Assembly: GCA_964019055.1 (NCBI GenBank) | Contig: OZ025207.1 | Location: forward strand, 24,399,617-24,463,616 | DNA: 64,000 nt | Direction: 5' to 3' | Source of the DNA: Anthopleura xanthogrammica | Lineage: Eukaryota > Cnidaria > Anthozoa > Actiniaria > Actiniidae | Shown here: positions 1 through 13,000 of the stretch, one piece after another | Layout of the letters: every line of letters begins with the position of its first letter | Numbering within the stretch: the stretch's first letter is position 1 | Translations under genes and position numbers: made by a program | The notes under the pieces: model-generated | What the model saw: the letters and a program-made list of their open reading frames with translations, nothing else | The model's database searches: none | What the model was told of the DNA's origin: nothing

Positions 1-1012
1 TCGCATCGAGGAGCAGATATTGATTGAAAAAAGCAAAATTACAAAGAAAATCGAACTTTCTGCCTTGCAAATGGAGTTGATGAACTGTACTGGATTTGTT
101 GATGGTCTCCATACAAGATTCAGAGGCCTTGAAGTTACCGTGATAAGCGATTCAAATGACCAAGCAATCCAACTTCGAGGGATTGAAGAAGAAGTGAATG
201 AATGCACTGTAATTGTCTGGCAGAAACTTTCGAAATTTAAAGATACTGAGATGAAATTTTCCAAATCTGTGGTCAGTATACTTGGCGCTGAGAGAGGAAA
301 AGCATTTGTCGCAACAAGTTTCAAGAATAACAGCATTCAAGCTATCATAAGTTTTGACAGCTCGTCTGACACGCAAATGATGGTCAAAGCAATGGATCGG
401 GATCATATGAATAAGGCGATGGAGTTGATCAAGAATGCTATAGCAGAAGAAAGCATTCCACTCGATCCAGGTCAAAAACAGTTGGTTGAGTCGGAGAAAT
501 GGAAAGAACTCAAGCTTTCTATCCAACGGTCGATGCTCATACAAGTTACAGAAGAACCAGCGACAAGCATGTTGTTGTTAGTCGGTATCAAGGAAGAGGT
601 TGACATGGCTAAAGCAAAATTTGAAGAGTTTTTCGACAACAATGTTATCTTGAATCGAGTTATTGACACAGAAACTGGTTGCGTCAGGTTTCTTCTTGAA
701 TTTAGAGTACTGGCAATGAAGAATGTTGAAGACTCGCTGAAGAAACATTCAGTTAAAGTGTTGATGAAAAGTGGTGAAAGCGGCGACGGTAAAATTGTAG
801 TGTCCGGTACAAAAGAAGGAATCAAGGAGGCGGTTCCAAGAATTGAAATGTTGATAAAGAGTGTCAAGGACGACATCATATTGTTAGATACACAGGGGTC
901 GAGTAAAATGGATATAGACAAGGAATGGCTGGAGTGCCTTCGCGGAGTTGAGAAGAAATACAGTTGTGTTGTTGAGCAGTGCATTGAATCAAAAAGAGAC
1001 ACTAATGTCAAG
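1..1012 (+). CDS. DTX3L: DTX3L-like gene: KH-like repeat exon (partial)
   Basis: The frame is already open at base 2 and runs to donor GTAACC at 1013 (phase 0). Residues such as IEKSKIT, GFVDGL, FSKSVVSILG and the SFKNNSIQAIISFDSSSD stretch recur nearly unchanged in the PARP14-like exon at 31919-34125. This is therefore the 3' half of a matching large exon. Alternating helix/strand segments with V.G...G-type turns fit the degenerate KH-like domains of DTX3L and PARP14. The predicted frame runs on after 1013 into a Leu/Ile-rich tail made of intron microsatellite, which should be ignored. Confidence 0.85.
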
Positions 1013-4000
1013 GTAACCGCTCGTTTGTCTGAATGCATCTTTTATTTATCATTATTTATGCTAAGGTTGTTACTGTTTTTGTTGTTGTTATATTATTATT
1101 ATTATTATCTTATCATTATTATCATTATTATTATTATTATTATTACTATTATTATTATCTTATTATTATTTCATAATTATTGTATAACTAGATCCATGTA
1201 TTTGCTGACGACAGCATCACTATACAAAAGGTCGAAGACGAAATAAAATTCATTCTAAAAGATGACAAAAATGAAGGTAAATTACCTACACCTATTTCAA
1301 TTAACGTTGATAACGAGAGATCTGAAATGTTCTTTAATCTTTAATCACTATTTGTAACAAATTACAAATAAAAATAAATAAATAAGTAGAGCAAGTGGTT
1401 ATAGGAGGGCAGTAGGGGGAAACTATATTATCATGCTAAGACTACACTCCCAATCTGAGACCCAAAGGAATTGTGGGAAACTGAATGCTCATCTCATAAA
1501 TATTGCAAATGCATAGTTGCAATCACCCTTGAATGGTGTTGAATTGCTAATTTGTGTCACTTATCGTATTAATTCACATCTCCCGTTATCAACGTTAATT
1601 GAAATAGGTGTATATAGTTAGGCAAACGTCTATAGTGTGACTATTGATATTGATAGTAGAAAAAAATGCCATCAGTAACAACAAACGGGGCCGTTACTTG
1701 CACATTGGTTGATATAACAAACAAAAAATTCATAAAAAGAAGCAATTGTGACTGAGGGAGTGTGGGTTCAAACTCATAAAATATGTATTTGAAACAATTG
1801 GTTTGTTAGACTTTTAACTGACTTTTTATATTCTCATGATCAGTTGCTAAAACTACTCATTACGAATTTATGGAAACATTGGCCGTATCAAGACCTGCCC
1901 AGTTAAGGGAAACAAATTCTTTATATGAAACAGAAGATATCAGTGAAGAAACTGAAGAGGTAAAAAAAACTAAATAAGTAAAAAAAAAAATAGGGGAAGT
2001 GTGTATATGTCGATACACAAGTTTCCATCATAACGAAACAAATGTTCATCATCAGCAATTGGCACAGGGCGGTTCCAGGATTGTGTGACCCGCATATCTT
2101 CTAACACGAAATGCAATGTATATTTCCTAGTGTGCTTCTGTACTGGTCAGCGGTCTTTCTAGTAAAACTACAAAAGACGCCATAGAAATTTACTTTGAAA
2201 GCGCTCGTCGGTCTCATGGTGGTGTCGTCATTAACGTGGAACTCAATGATAATCAAGCTGTAGTGACATTCGAATCTCCAAATGGTATGTTATATAACTT
2301 ATATTGTAGAAGGTATTTTACAGTTTATTAACTTTAATATATATTTTTTTATTAAAAGTTAATTGATATTTATTACCTACAAATTTTCTTACAATTGCAC
2401 ACACTTTTTACTAATATAATACCATGATCTCCTCGGAGTTCATTGTTTTTGGAGGGACGTTTAATGGCTAACATCCCTCCTTCATGAATAGGATGAGGGA
2501 AATTTCCCTCATCCTATTCATGAGGTTGTCCCTCATGCAACCCAATCATCGGGACACCGAGTCTGAAAGACCCGATTCGAAATCGGATTCATTTTAAATC
2601 AGGATGTATGTGGTCCTTCTACAAGCTTCATTCAATGTGGGATCGAGAAATTTGTCTTTGGGCCTGAGTGAACACGCTAAAACGATATTGGCGCATGCGT
2701 AAACGATGTTGTTGGTCACCATTTGATTTCAAACAAAACGTTTTCCCATGAGACGCATTAGACTGATTTAGCATCGGAACGGCTTCGGCGACGGCGACGT
2801 GACGGCACGCGGTATGGACTGGAACTAGCAGTTTTTCACTTCCGGTTTCCGAGGCGACGTCCTACACGTCCCGTTCAGGACGGCGTTTGAAGCAATTTCA
2901 CGTCGTGAAGGAAACGTGACAGGTAAATTGTCTTAAATTTACTTTTATAACACAGAAGGTGATAAAATTAAGCTTTTATTTTGCTTAACAGTATGTTGCA
3001 ATTTATCTAAATTAGTTTTTTTGGGTTTGTAAATAATTTTTCTTTCAAAAATGAGAGAAAATATGCAAGCACTTGAAGCACTCGACTCTGGAAAGTGTTT
3101 AGCGATATTTGCAAGTTTTATTTGAGTTGTATTTATTTGCCGTTTTAACGCTACCTTGTTTTATTTTAGAAGAAATTATAAAGAACGACACCACTAGGTG
3201 CAAGCTTCAGCTGTATATACTGTGTAATTATATTGACTAACAAACAACCATATAAACCTGTCTTCTTATTCCTCAGGATAGGTGAAAAACAACAACAACA
3301 AAATTCGAAAATGGATGCCAGTGGTAAAGAAAAGAAAAAGTAAGATTGAGTTAACACAATGTAAAATATACCCGAATATTTGTTCTTCATAGTTTGTTCG
3401 AGCTTATTTATCTGTTAGAAACACCATTAAAATTGGTTAATAATAAATACAGTCAAAGAATTATTACAGTCAAACCAATAAAACCGTGAACACCTAAAAT
3501 ATGTCTGGAATGTCTACAACCGCGATTGCGCCAAAGTTGTTTGCCGTTTAATGGTTTCAAACTTAATATTTTAGTTTTATTTTCAAGAACTTATAGAATT
3601 CTATTCGAGACAGATGGAACTGTTTATGGAAATTCGTTACGAACTCTTTTCACGGTAGCGGAAATTTCTATTTTACATCAGTGTAACGGTCTAAATAAAC
3701 ATTCCAGACATATTTTAGGTGTTCACGGTTTTCTTAGTTTGACTGTAATCTGATAAAATTATTAAGGTAAGAAAGGGAATCAACTACTATAAAAGAACTC
3801 ATATAAATCAAAGGCTTTTAAAGATAAAAAAAGATTTTCCGCAGTCATTCATAACATTCTTAACTGCATGATTAATGATTATATAGTAATCTTTCCCCTA
3901 TCTTTATTTCTAGGCAAAACATGACTTGGAATGACACTAGAGATTTGATGATGTTAAGGATGATTGCATCAGAGGGCGTTTTTAGCAATAAATTCGGCAG

Positions 4001-7000
4001 CAGAGAGAGAGGAAAAGCGTGGCAACTTGTTGCTGATGAGTTAAATGGCTACCCAAATTTTAATGTTAGTACACGATCACTCAGAGACAGATACTCGATC
4101 CTGTCGAAAAAGCTAAAGATGAAAAATGCAAAAGAACAGAAAGAAAGTGGTGGTGGGGGAGATCAAGAACCTACAGAGATGGAAATGATATTAGAAGACC
4201 TGGCAGAAATTGCAGAAAGCACAGAAAAACAATTTGAGGAGGAAAGTGAGAAGAAGAAGGAGTTAAACGAACAAGATAAAGTGAAAGCTACTGAAATGAG
4301 GGATAGAGCAATGGAGAGATTTGGACAAACAAGAAAAAGAGTTTGTCAAGATGCAGAAGCTGATGACACTCAGTCAGAGAAAGTAAAAAGAAGGTGCTCA
4401 TCTGATACACTTGAGTGGCTTAAAGAGAAGGGAGTTGAAGACAAAAAGTTGAAGGAAGATGAAGCAAGACAGAGAAGAGAAGAGCTAGAACTTCTTCGAA
4501 TGCAGCAAAATGATCTTTCTCAGCAGCTCATCTTGCAACAACAAAACCAACAGCAGCAAACACGACTCATGCAACAGCAATTTGCACAACAAATGCAGCA
4601 GCAGCAGCAACAACAACAACAGCAGCAACAGCAATTTCTGATGATGCAGCAACAGATGCTGGCTGTGATACAACAAATGGGTCATTCACAGAAAAAGGAC
4701 TGATATTTTTATTGTTCATATTAATAATTAATATGAACAATAAAAATATCAGTCCTTTTTCTGTGCAACAATTATTGTTAATGTTTATAATTCTGGCTTC
4801 CTAGATTGCTTGAAGAAATAATTTGAAGAAATATTTCAATATTTATTACATTATTTATTACAATATTTATTAATGGTGCATTTACATTGCTATTACAACT
4901 TCAGTGAAATTGAAATTATATGTACTAAACCTTGGAATCAAGTAAAGTACAATAACAGAAACACTCTTTTTTTCATTTGCAATGTCAAGGCTTTGATGTC
5001 CATCAAATGCAAATTAGAATTACACCTGTTACTAAACTGTATATATGGCAAGTAGCTGCTACTTATTTATAATAATAACTTTTTGCATAATGTGTATATG
5101 AACCAAGAGTTAATGATTAAAATTAAGAATAGTTCTTTTTGAATGGCTGTGAACAAAACAATTCCTTCAATTCCAATAATTGGAATTGAAGGAATTGTTT
5201 TGTTCACAGCCATTCAAAAAGAACTATTCTTAATTTTAATCATTAACTCTTGGTTCATATACACATTATGCAAAAAGTTCGATCTTCATTTGCATAAATA
5301 AAATGCTAATACTTTATTTGTCAATTAACATGTGCCAAAAACATTAAAACTGGACAGACTGGTTGGTCCTTAAAATATTTTTCTTACTTTTCAATTGTTT
5401 GTGTTAGAGCATTGGAATTTCTCTAAAAACGTTTTTACCAAGGAATGCAGAGCATTGTAAAAAGAAAAATAGAGAAGAAAGCCTCTCCCCCTACCTCCCC
5501 TACTTCATGATGCATGAATGCTTTCTGCAAGAAGAGGACAAAGAAGCTCAAAATAGGGGGCACCGTATCACTTGAGAATGGGCTGCACACCCCCCTGGTC
5601 CCCTCCCTTTGATCTGCTGCTGAAAGTAGGCACAACCTGTTTAGGCTTACTTGAAAAAAAATTCAGAAAGAAGATCTGGTGAAACATCTAGTAATCTTAA
5701 TTATTATTGAAAATACTCCTGTAGGGTAGGTGGTGGTAAATTAAAAAACTGAGAAACAATATTTTCATAAAGACATGTTCTTGCATTCTCCAGTAGAGCA
5801 CTCACGACGTATATCTTCCCAACGGCACTAAGACCGATCTTTAACTGTTTTTTAAAATCAACAAATTTGAAAAAATTTGTGATGTTACCAAACATCCACT
5901 CCACTGACACCCTGACTTCGCTCATTCCTCTGTTGTACCTTACCATATCGTTCGTCAATTGTGCTCCCCTATATGGGGTCTGGAGGTGCACATTTAATGG
6001 GTATGCTGGATCCCCGTATAGACAAAGTGGTTGCCTATTATTTGCCCAGGCAACACGTCTAAGCTCCGTCAACAAATTTGATTCATAAAGAATCGTACTG
6101 TCGTGTCTCCTTCCTTCGTATGGTCCACTTAGGTTTGCAATCATGCCGTTTGGAATTACCACACTCTGAAATTTAATACCATGAACTCTTTTATGGCCAT
6201 TGTAGAGTATTCTTTGGTCTCTTTTCGGTCTTGATACCTGGCGAAGAGTTCCATCCACGAAACCAAAACAGTTGGACAACGGAGCCCCACGTTGATGTAT
6301 TGCAGCAGCATATTCTTGCAATTTCTGTGGTCGTAGCATCGGTTGATTCCAATCTGATAGGCGATGGTTATGGCAGTCATAAATGTAATCCAGCACTGTG
6401 TTAAAAATAATGCACAGCTCGCTAGGGTTTCTTCCAAATCTGGGCACCATATCACTGTACCGACAAGGGAAAGCAAGCCTTTTCAGGAGGATACAAACTG
6501 CTTCGACATCACTGCATACTGTTCGCTGACAACAAACAAACTTTTGAGGGAAATCAAGTGCTTCAATCAGGCCAACGAGATCTTTCTTGGCAAATCGCAG
6601 TTCTGTTCGACATTCAGTGTCATCCCAATTGTCGATATCAAACCTTCCAAATTTCCAATAAGGAAATACTTGTCTAGAGGAGTTGGCATCGTAGAGAAGA
6701 GCAAATTCATACTCGTCAATAATGTTTTGATCAAAAGCAAGTAAAAGGGCTTCTCTGACAGCCTGAAGTCCACCGCCTGAGCCCATGATTTTAAAAACTC
6801 TATTGTATTGGAATTGCTATGATATCTTATACATTCGTTTTTAGTTTTTTTGAGCAATAAAAGCGCTAGCCAAAACCATAACAAAGCGACGCCATTTTGA
6901 TTTTTCTCCCGTTTCCGTCACGTCTTCGTCATCATATGCTAAGTCACGTTTCAGTCGCGACGTCTTGCCGTCCTCGCACCAGTCCATACCGCGTGCCGTC

Positions 7001-10000
7001 ACGTCGCCGTCGCCGAAGCCGTCCCGATGCTAAATCAGTCTATTATAGATTAGACAGCAAATATCAGCTTATTGTGCTAACAATGAACATTCCTCAGCGT
7101 TCCCCAGAGTAGGGAGTCATCAAGGCTCTTTCAACGAAATCTCTTTAATATATTCTGATTTAAAGCTCATTTAGATCATAATACTTGATGTTTTCCTCGG
7201 AAATCATGGTATTACAAACTAATACGATGGCAATTTCGGGATATTAGTGATTAAATGTCCCTCTGCCTCAGGAGGTTTAGTAAAAGTCCCGAGGCCGTCG
7301 GCCTCGGGACTTCCACTAAATCTCCCTCGGCTTCGGGGACATTTAATCACTAATATCCCTCATTGCCATGGTATTACTTATAATGATACGCGGCTTTAAT
7401 CGTTCCGTAGTCAAAACACTATTACTTTCTATTTGCTTTTAGATGCCAAGAGAGTACTGGAGCGGGGAAAACACACTCTGGATGGGTGTCCACTGACCGT
7501 AACAAAACCAGACCAGTCAAGGAAAACTCATCCTTTGAAAGAAGAAGAGTCCGAACAACCTGTACAGCGGTCTAGAGTAGTCATAGTTATGGGGATTTCA
7601 GACAAATCAGCTAAGGACGCGTTGTTGAATTTTTTCGAAAATACGCGACGGTCTGGCGGAGGCGAGATAGAGGATATTCAGCATATACCAGACGAGGGAT
7701 TCGCTGAAATCACATTTTGTTCTCCTGATGGTATAATTGTTTGTCGCTTATTTCTTAGTTAAAAGAAGACTTTAAAGGTTAAAAGATGAGCTTAATATTA
7801 AAATAAAAAAGCTATTAAATTGCATGGGTGCTTGCAACAAACTCTAAAACGTTTTTTAAAGGAATTGTGTTTTCTTTTACTAGATGCTGAGCGAGTGTCT
7901 CAGAAAGAATGCCTCCAGCTTGATGATTCTAAGATCACAGTGATATTGAAAGAAATTCCGAAAGAGATCCCAAAAGACCCAAACAAGCTTCATGTGATGG
8001 GAATAGGCGAAACAACTACCAAGGAAGGGCTCGAATCATTCATGGAGGTGGTCAGCGGACAGGAAGTAGAGAGCATGTTGTTTGGAAGTAATTCTAATGC
8101 AATGGTTTCTTTTAAAGAACCACCTGGTGAGTCGCAATTGTATTCCGGACAAACGTCTATATTTGTTACACTAATATTTACGAAGTTTACGGGAACTTAG
8201 AGAGAGATTTCCGTATTGTTACGATGAAGGTTTACAAGTTTGAACATGATCAATTAGTGACGTAAAATGTAATGAGATCACGGGCAGTCAGTTATGCATC
8301 CATTAAGTCACTCGCTCGATTGTTCATCCAGCCGAAAAGAAGAAGAGATTATGCTCTTTCATGCAATTGTTAGTTTTAATACTGATTAAGAACCACTTGT
8401 GCAAGTTACGATTAATTTATATCTTATATCGGAAAATTTGAATTTTAAAACATGGAGCAACTACATCACTACATCGAAACAAGAGCAAACTCTTTTCAAT
8501 CTTCTATGTCGAACTGAGATAAATTAACGAATAAAGAAAGACCTACAGGTAATAGCGTTATCATATCAATGTTCTCACATGCTCTCACCCAATGAGATAA
8601 AAGAGCAAAGTGTATGTAAGGGTTATACATTTTGCCCATTTATTTGTCTCTGATCAACCTCATCCAGTAACTTCTTAGTCAACCTTGAATAGCGAAATTT
8701 TAGATTCGACTTCAGTTCCTTGTCATTACTTCCCTGAAAGAAAGAAAGAAAGAAAGAAAGAAACACTTGCAAACAAAATAATCAAAAATATCCTTCACAA
8801 TTTCGTCGACTTTACGTGTTCATAATGTTGCTGTTGGCAGATATAGACAAAGTCCAGAAGAAGTGTAGCACAAGAGCACTTGACGGTAGCCACCTCAAGA
8901 TCGAACAGGTTAACATATGTGACTGTATCGAGGTGACAGGACTCGCTCCCAACACAACCAAGGACACCGTGTTTTATTACTTTGATAACCCAAGGAATGG
9001 AGGCGGTGAAGTAAAAAATGTGGAAATGAATTTGGACAACACAAGAGCTTTGGTGTTCTTCGAGGATCCATCAGGTTTGACGACATGTTTTAATTTATAA
9101 TTAAGTTATTACTATTGATTTATTACCTAAAACATGCAATTTTTTAAACTTAAATATTCTGAAGTAGGCGTGGTTGTGGCAAAATTTTGCTTATTATGGA
9201 AATATTTTACCATTACCATCATACACAGCACGAAAATTATAAAGTCACTTAAATATTAACCAGAAAGACACATTTATGGATCAAAAATTATTTTATTGAA
9301 CACAGCAATATATACACGCATTTCCTTTATTTTGAACCAGCGTAAAATGTATCAAGCAATTTCTTAATACATCGGACCAGCGTAAAATGTATCAAGCAAT
9401 TTCTTAATACATCGGACCAGCGTAAAATGTATCAAGCAATTTCTTAATACATCGGACCAGCGTAAAATGTATCAAGCAATTTCTTAATACATCGGACCAG
9501 CGTAAAATGTATCAAGCAATTTCTTAATACATCGGACCAGCGTAAAATGTATCAAGCAATTTCTTAATATATCGGACCAGCGTAAAATGTATCAAGCAAT
9601 TTCTTAATACATCGGACCAGCCTAAAATGTATCAAGCAATTTCTTAATACATCGGACCAGCGTAAAATGTATCAAGCAATTTCTTAATACATCGGACCAG
9701 CGTAAAATGTATCAAGTAATTTCTTAATACATCGGACCAGCGTAAAATGTATCAAGCAATTTCTTAATACATCGGACCAGCGTAAAATGTATCAAGCAAT
9801 TTCTTAATACATCGGACCAGCGTAAAATGTATCAAGCAATTTCTTAATACATCGGACCAGCGTAAAATGTATCAAGCAATTTCTTAATACATCGGACCAG
9901 CGTAAAATGTATCAAGCAATTTCTTAATACATCGGACCAGCGTAAAATGTATCAAGCAATTTCTTAATACATCGGACCAGCGTAAAATGTATCAAGCAAT

Positions 10001-13000
10001 TTCTTAATACATCGGACCAGCGTAAAATGTATCAAGCAATTTCTTAATACATCGGACCAGCGTAAAATGTATCAAGCAATTTCTTAATACATCGGACCAG
10101 CGTAAAATGTATCAAGCAATTTCTTAATACATCGGACCAGCGTAAAATGTATCAAGCAATTTCTTAATACATCGGACCAGCCTAAAATGTATCAAGCAAT
10201 TTCTTAATACATCGGACCAGCGTAAAATGTATCAAGCAATTTCTTAATACATCGGACCAGCGTAAAATGTATCAAGCAATTTCTTAATACATCGGACCAG
10301 CGTAAAATGTATCAAGCAATTTCTTAATACATCGGACCAGCGTAAAATGTATCAAGCAATTTCTTAATACATCGGACCAGCGTAAAATGTATTAAGAAAT
10401 TTCTTAATACATCGGACCAGCGTAAAATGTATCAAGCAATTTCTTAATACATCGGACCAGCGTAAAATGTATCAAGCAATTTCTTAATACATCGGACCAG
10501 CGTAAAATGTATTAAGAAATTTCTTAATACATCGGACCAGGGTAAAATGTATCAAGAAATTTCTTAATACATCGGACCAGCGTAAAATGTCTGGTATGAG
10601 TTGTCTTAAAAGTACGTTGATTTTACTAACTTTTGAATTCTTGGAACAAAACAGATTGTATGTCTAATATTTTACCATCCCACAAGTAAAAATATCGCTA
10701 AAAACTGTTATTTTGTCCAGAAACGCCTACTTCATAATATTTGAGTTTAAAAAATTGCATGTTCTAAGTATTACTTAGCTATCTTACAAATCATTCATTA
10801 TCTTATCATATTTTACAAGTAACTCATTCCATAGACCATTTTATTGACCTCGGAGTGTAATTCTGATAGGAGGGAGGGGGGAGCTAACCACCGCCGAAGG
10901 CAGGAGCACGTATAGTAGGATTTGGCCGCGTACACCCCCAAAAAATATTTGCAATTGAGACCCTCGGAAATGCGATTTTAAAGTTATGACAATTTCTGGC
11001 TATAAAAAAAAAAGAGGAAAGGCATTTCAGCTCTTTGCGGATTTAGCGGATGGAGGCGCATTCCTCGTTGTTGACTATTTGTTACGCCCCCGTTTCGCCG
11101 CGACGGAAGGTTATCACTGAGGCTATGGCTCCTTTTCGTAATCGTAATTTTCTTTATTATAGCCACGTAAAAACTGAAATCAATATAAGAGCGAACTTAT
11201 CTAAATATAGGATAATTGTAAATGGATACATTATTTCTTTCTCGCATAACAATCAATGAAATAACAATAGTATATTTTAAAAGCCATACCTCTTTCCTCC
11301 TTTCCTCCGTATTACTCTGTGTACTAAGACGTTTAACCACGAAGCGGATGAAACACCCGACGATACACGGACTAACATGCTACACTAGCTAATGATTAAC
11401 TTATCTTACAGCGGCAGTTTAAGAGATTGATGATAGAATTATTATCGTTGTTGTTGCATGTCAGCCCTCGAAAAATGCCTCACTCCCGTGGCGCTTGTAG
11501 CAGGGCAATTAACATGACGTGCTGCCTAAATAAATCGTGGGTTCAAAAATCTAATGGACTGCTGGGTTCGTTGGTCTTCCTTGATTGAGAAAACTGGCTT
11601 CTTATAAATTAACCATTAATTATTTCATATTTTACACAAATAATTAACAAAGAAGAGCCAGAGAACTTGGCATTTTATATAGCAAAAAAGTAATTCAAAA
11701 TATACAAGTTTTGCATTCGATGCAAACCGCTGTTTTTGAAGACTACAGACTCATTTGCACAGGCTTAGCCTCGCTTATAAGTCAGCTATTCAACGACAGC
11801 ATTAAAAGTCGTGGGATTTCAAAACATTGGTGTTGTTCAACTTACACATTCTTTACATTAAAGTTGACTTTAGCAAATCGTTAGCAACAGCCAACTGTAA
11901 TGTAAAGAATGTGCAAGTTGAATAATACCAATCCCACGGAATTTTAATGATGTATTTGAATAGATGACTTATAAACGAGGCTAAGCCTGTGCAAGTGAGT
12001 CTGTGGTCTTCAAAAACAGCGGTTAACGTTTGCATCGAATACGAAACTGGAGTATTGCGGCAATATCACTAGGTGGATGGGGGGGGGGGGGGTATCAGGT
12101 GACTTTATCCCCCATCAACAAAGCATTTGTGTGTAAAAATGAACCCATAAAAATGGATCGAGCGCCTATTTCTTTTTTCTTTTTTTCTGCCGGTCCTTCA
12201 CGCATATATATTTACTGTATTTTTTTAGTTGTCAATGTTGTAACAAGGCAAAAGCACACAATAAACTCAGCGAATCTGAAGGTAGTTCCTTTCTACCCTT
12301 TCCTTGGTGAGACCTCAACTACATCTAAAGGGCAAAAGACAAAGGACAAAAGGAAGAGTCCAGCAAATAAGAAGAATAGGAACAGTCCAGCAATGCTTTC
12401 CGGTTAGTGTGAGCATTTTACAATATGCGTGCTGTTGGGTTGACAGCCGTGTTTAGATCAGAGTACAGAGAATTGTGTCTTAAAATTATTTAAAATGTTT
12501 AATTTTACGAAAGCAACATTTAAGCGCGCTCTCATATCTGCACTTTGATATAAACGCTCTGGTAGAGGTGGAGTACGTGCTCGAATAAAAGCAAGATAAA
12601 CCATCGACTAAGTCCCTCTCGTGCTCTGCGGTTTCACTAGCCGAGCTCCCAGCTTGTTCATATCACACTGCAGAAAAACGCGTGTGCAATATATATTTAG
12701 TAAATAAACCCCTTCTGGCGGCTGGGATATCGGCTGATAATGTCCGAGGATGAGAAATGGTCCGAAAAAAGAACATTTGGCCGAGAAGCGAAGCTTCGAG
12801 GGCAGAATGTGATATTTTGAGGACCATTTCTCATCCAAGGACATTATTAGCCGATATTCCTGTGAGCCAGAAAGGGTTTATTTATTTTATAACCCAACGA
12901 CTTCACTTGAATGGATTCAGAAAACTGCATTGACTCATCATCTCCAGAGTTTTCAAAAAAATAATTCTCTCTCGTATCCAAGCTGGGTATAAAAACAATT

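Larger units (their letters stand above)
2760..7041. mobile_element. Autonomous-looking Harbinger/PIF DNA transposon
   Basis: Long terminal inverted repeats begin AGACTGATTTAGCATCGG on the left (2760) and end with the complement at 7041; about 60 bp per arm continue through a GC-rich CGGCGACGGCGACGTGACGG block with one or two mismatches. The flanks read ATT on both sides, consistent with a 3-bp target duplication. The element carries the usual two convergent genes: a Myb/SANT-like DNA-binding protein (+) and a HARBI1-type DDE nuclease (-). Both frames are open, so the copy may be recent or active. Confidence 0.88.
2417..7382. mobile_element. DNA-element family A, copy 1, split by Harbinger
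   Basis: The left end TAATACCATG (2417) and the right end CATGGTATTACTTATA (to about 7382) are inverted. The left part (2417-2759) and right part (7042-7382) match, in order, the two ends of a second copy at 36324-40504; both share the GGAGGGACGTTTAAT block and the TCCTCGGAAATCATGGTA block. The right part also contains an imperfect hairpin of GGTTTAGTAAAAGTCC and its complement (about 7270-7340). Without Harbinger the copy would be about 0.68 kb and non-coding. Confidence 0.7.

Noticed and set aside
472..1038. Minus-strand frame of 188 residues
   Set aside because: Antisense shadow of the KH exon with no recognisable motif.
1013..1246. Hydrophobic Leu/Ile tail on the KH exon as a membrane segment
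   Set aside because: A donor at 1013 ends the exon; the tail is TTA microsatellite in the intron and has no counterpart in the paralogue.
9341..10590. CRISPR-like array
   Set aside because: The 40-bp units are directly adjacent with no variable spacers and lie in a eukaryotic MITE.
12030..12228. Upstream extension of the 12229-12402 exon
   Set aside because: The sequence includes MITE end and poly-G; the acceptor at 12227-12228 and the phase fit the neighbours.
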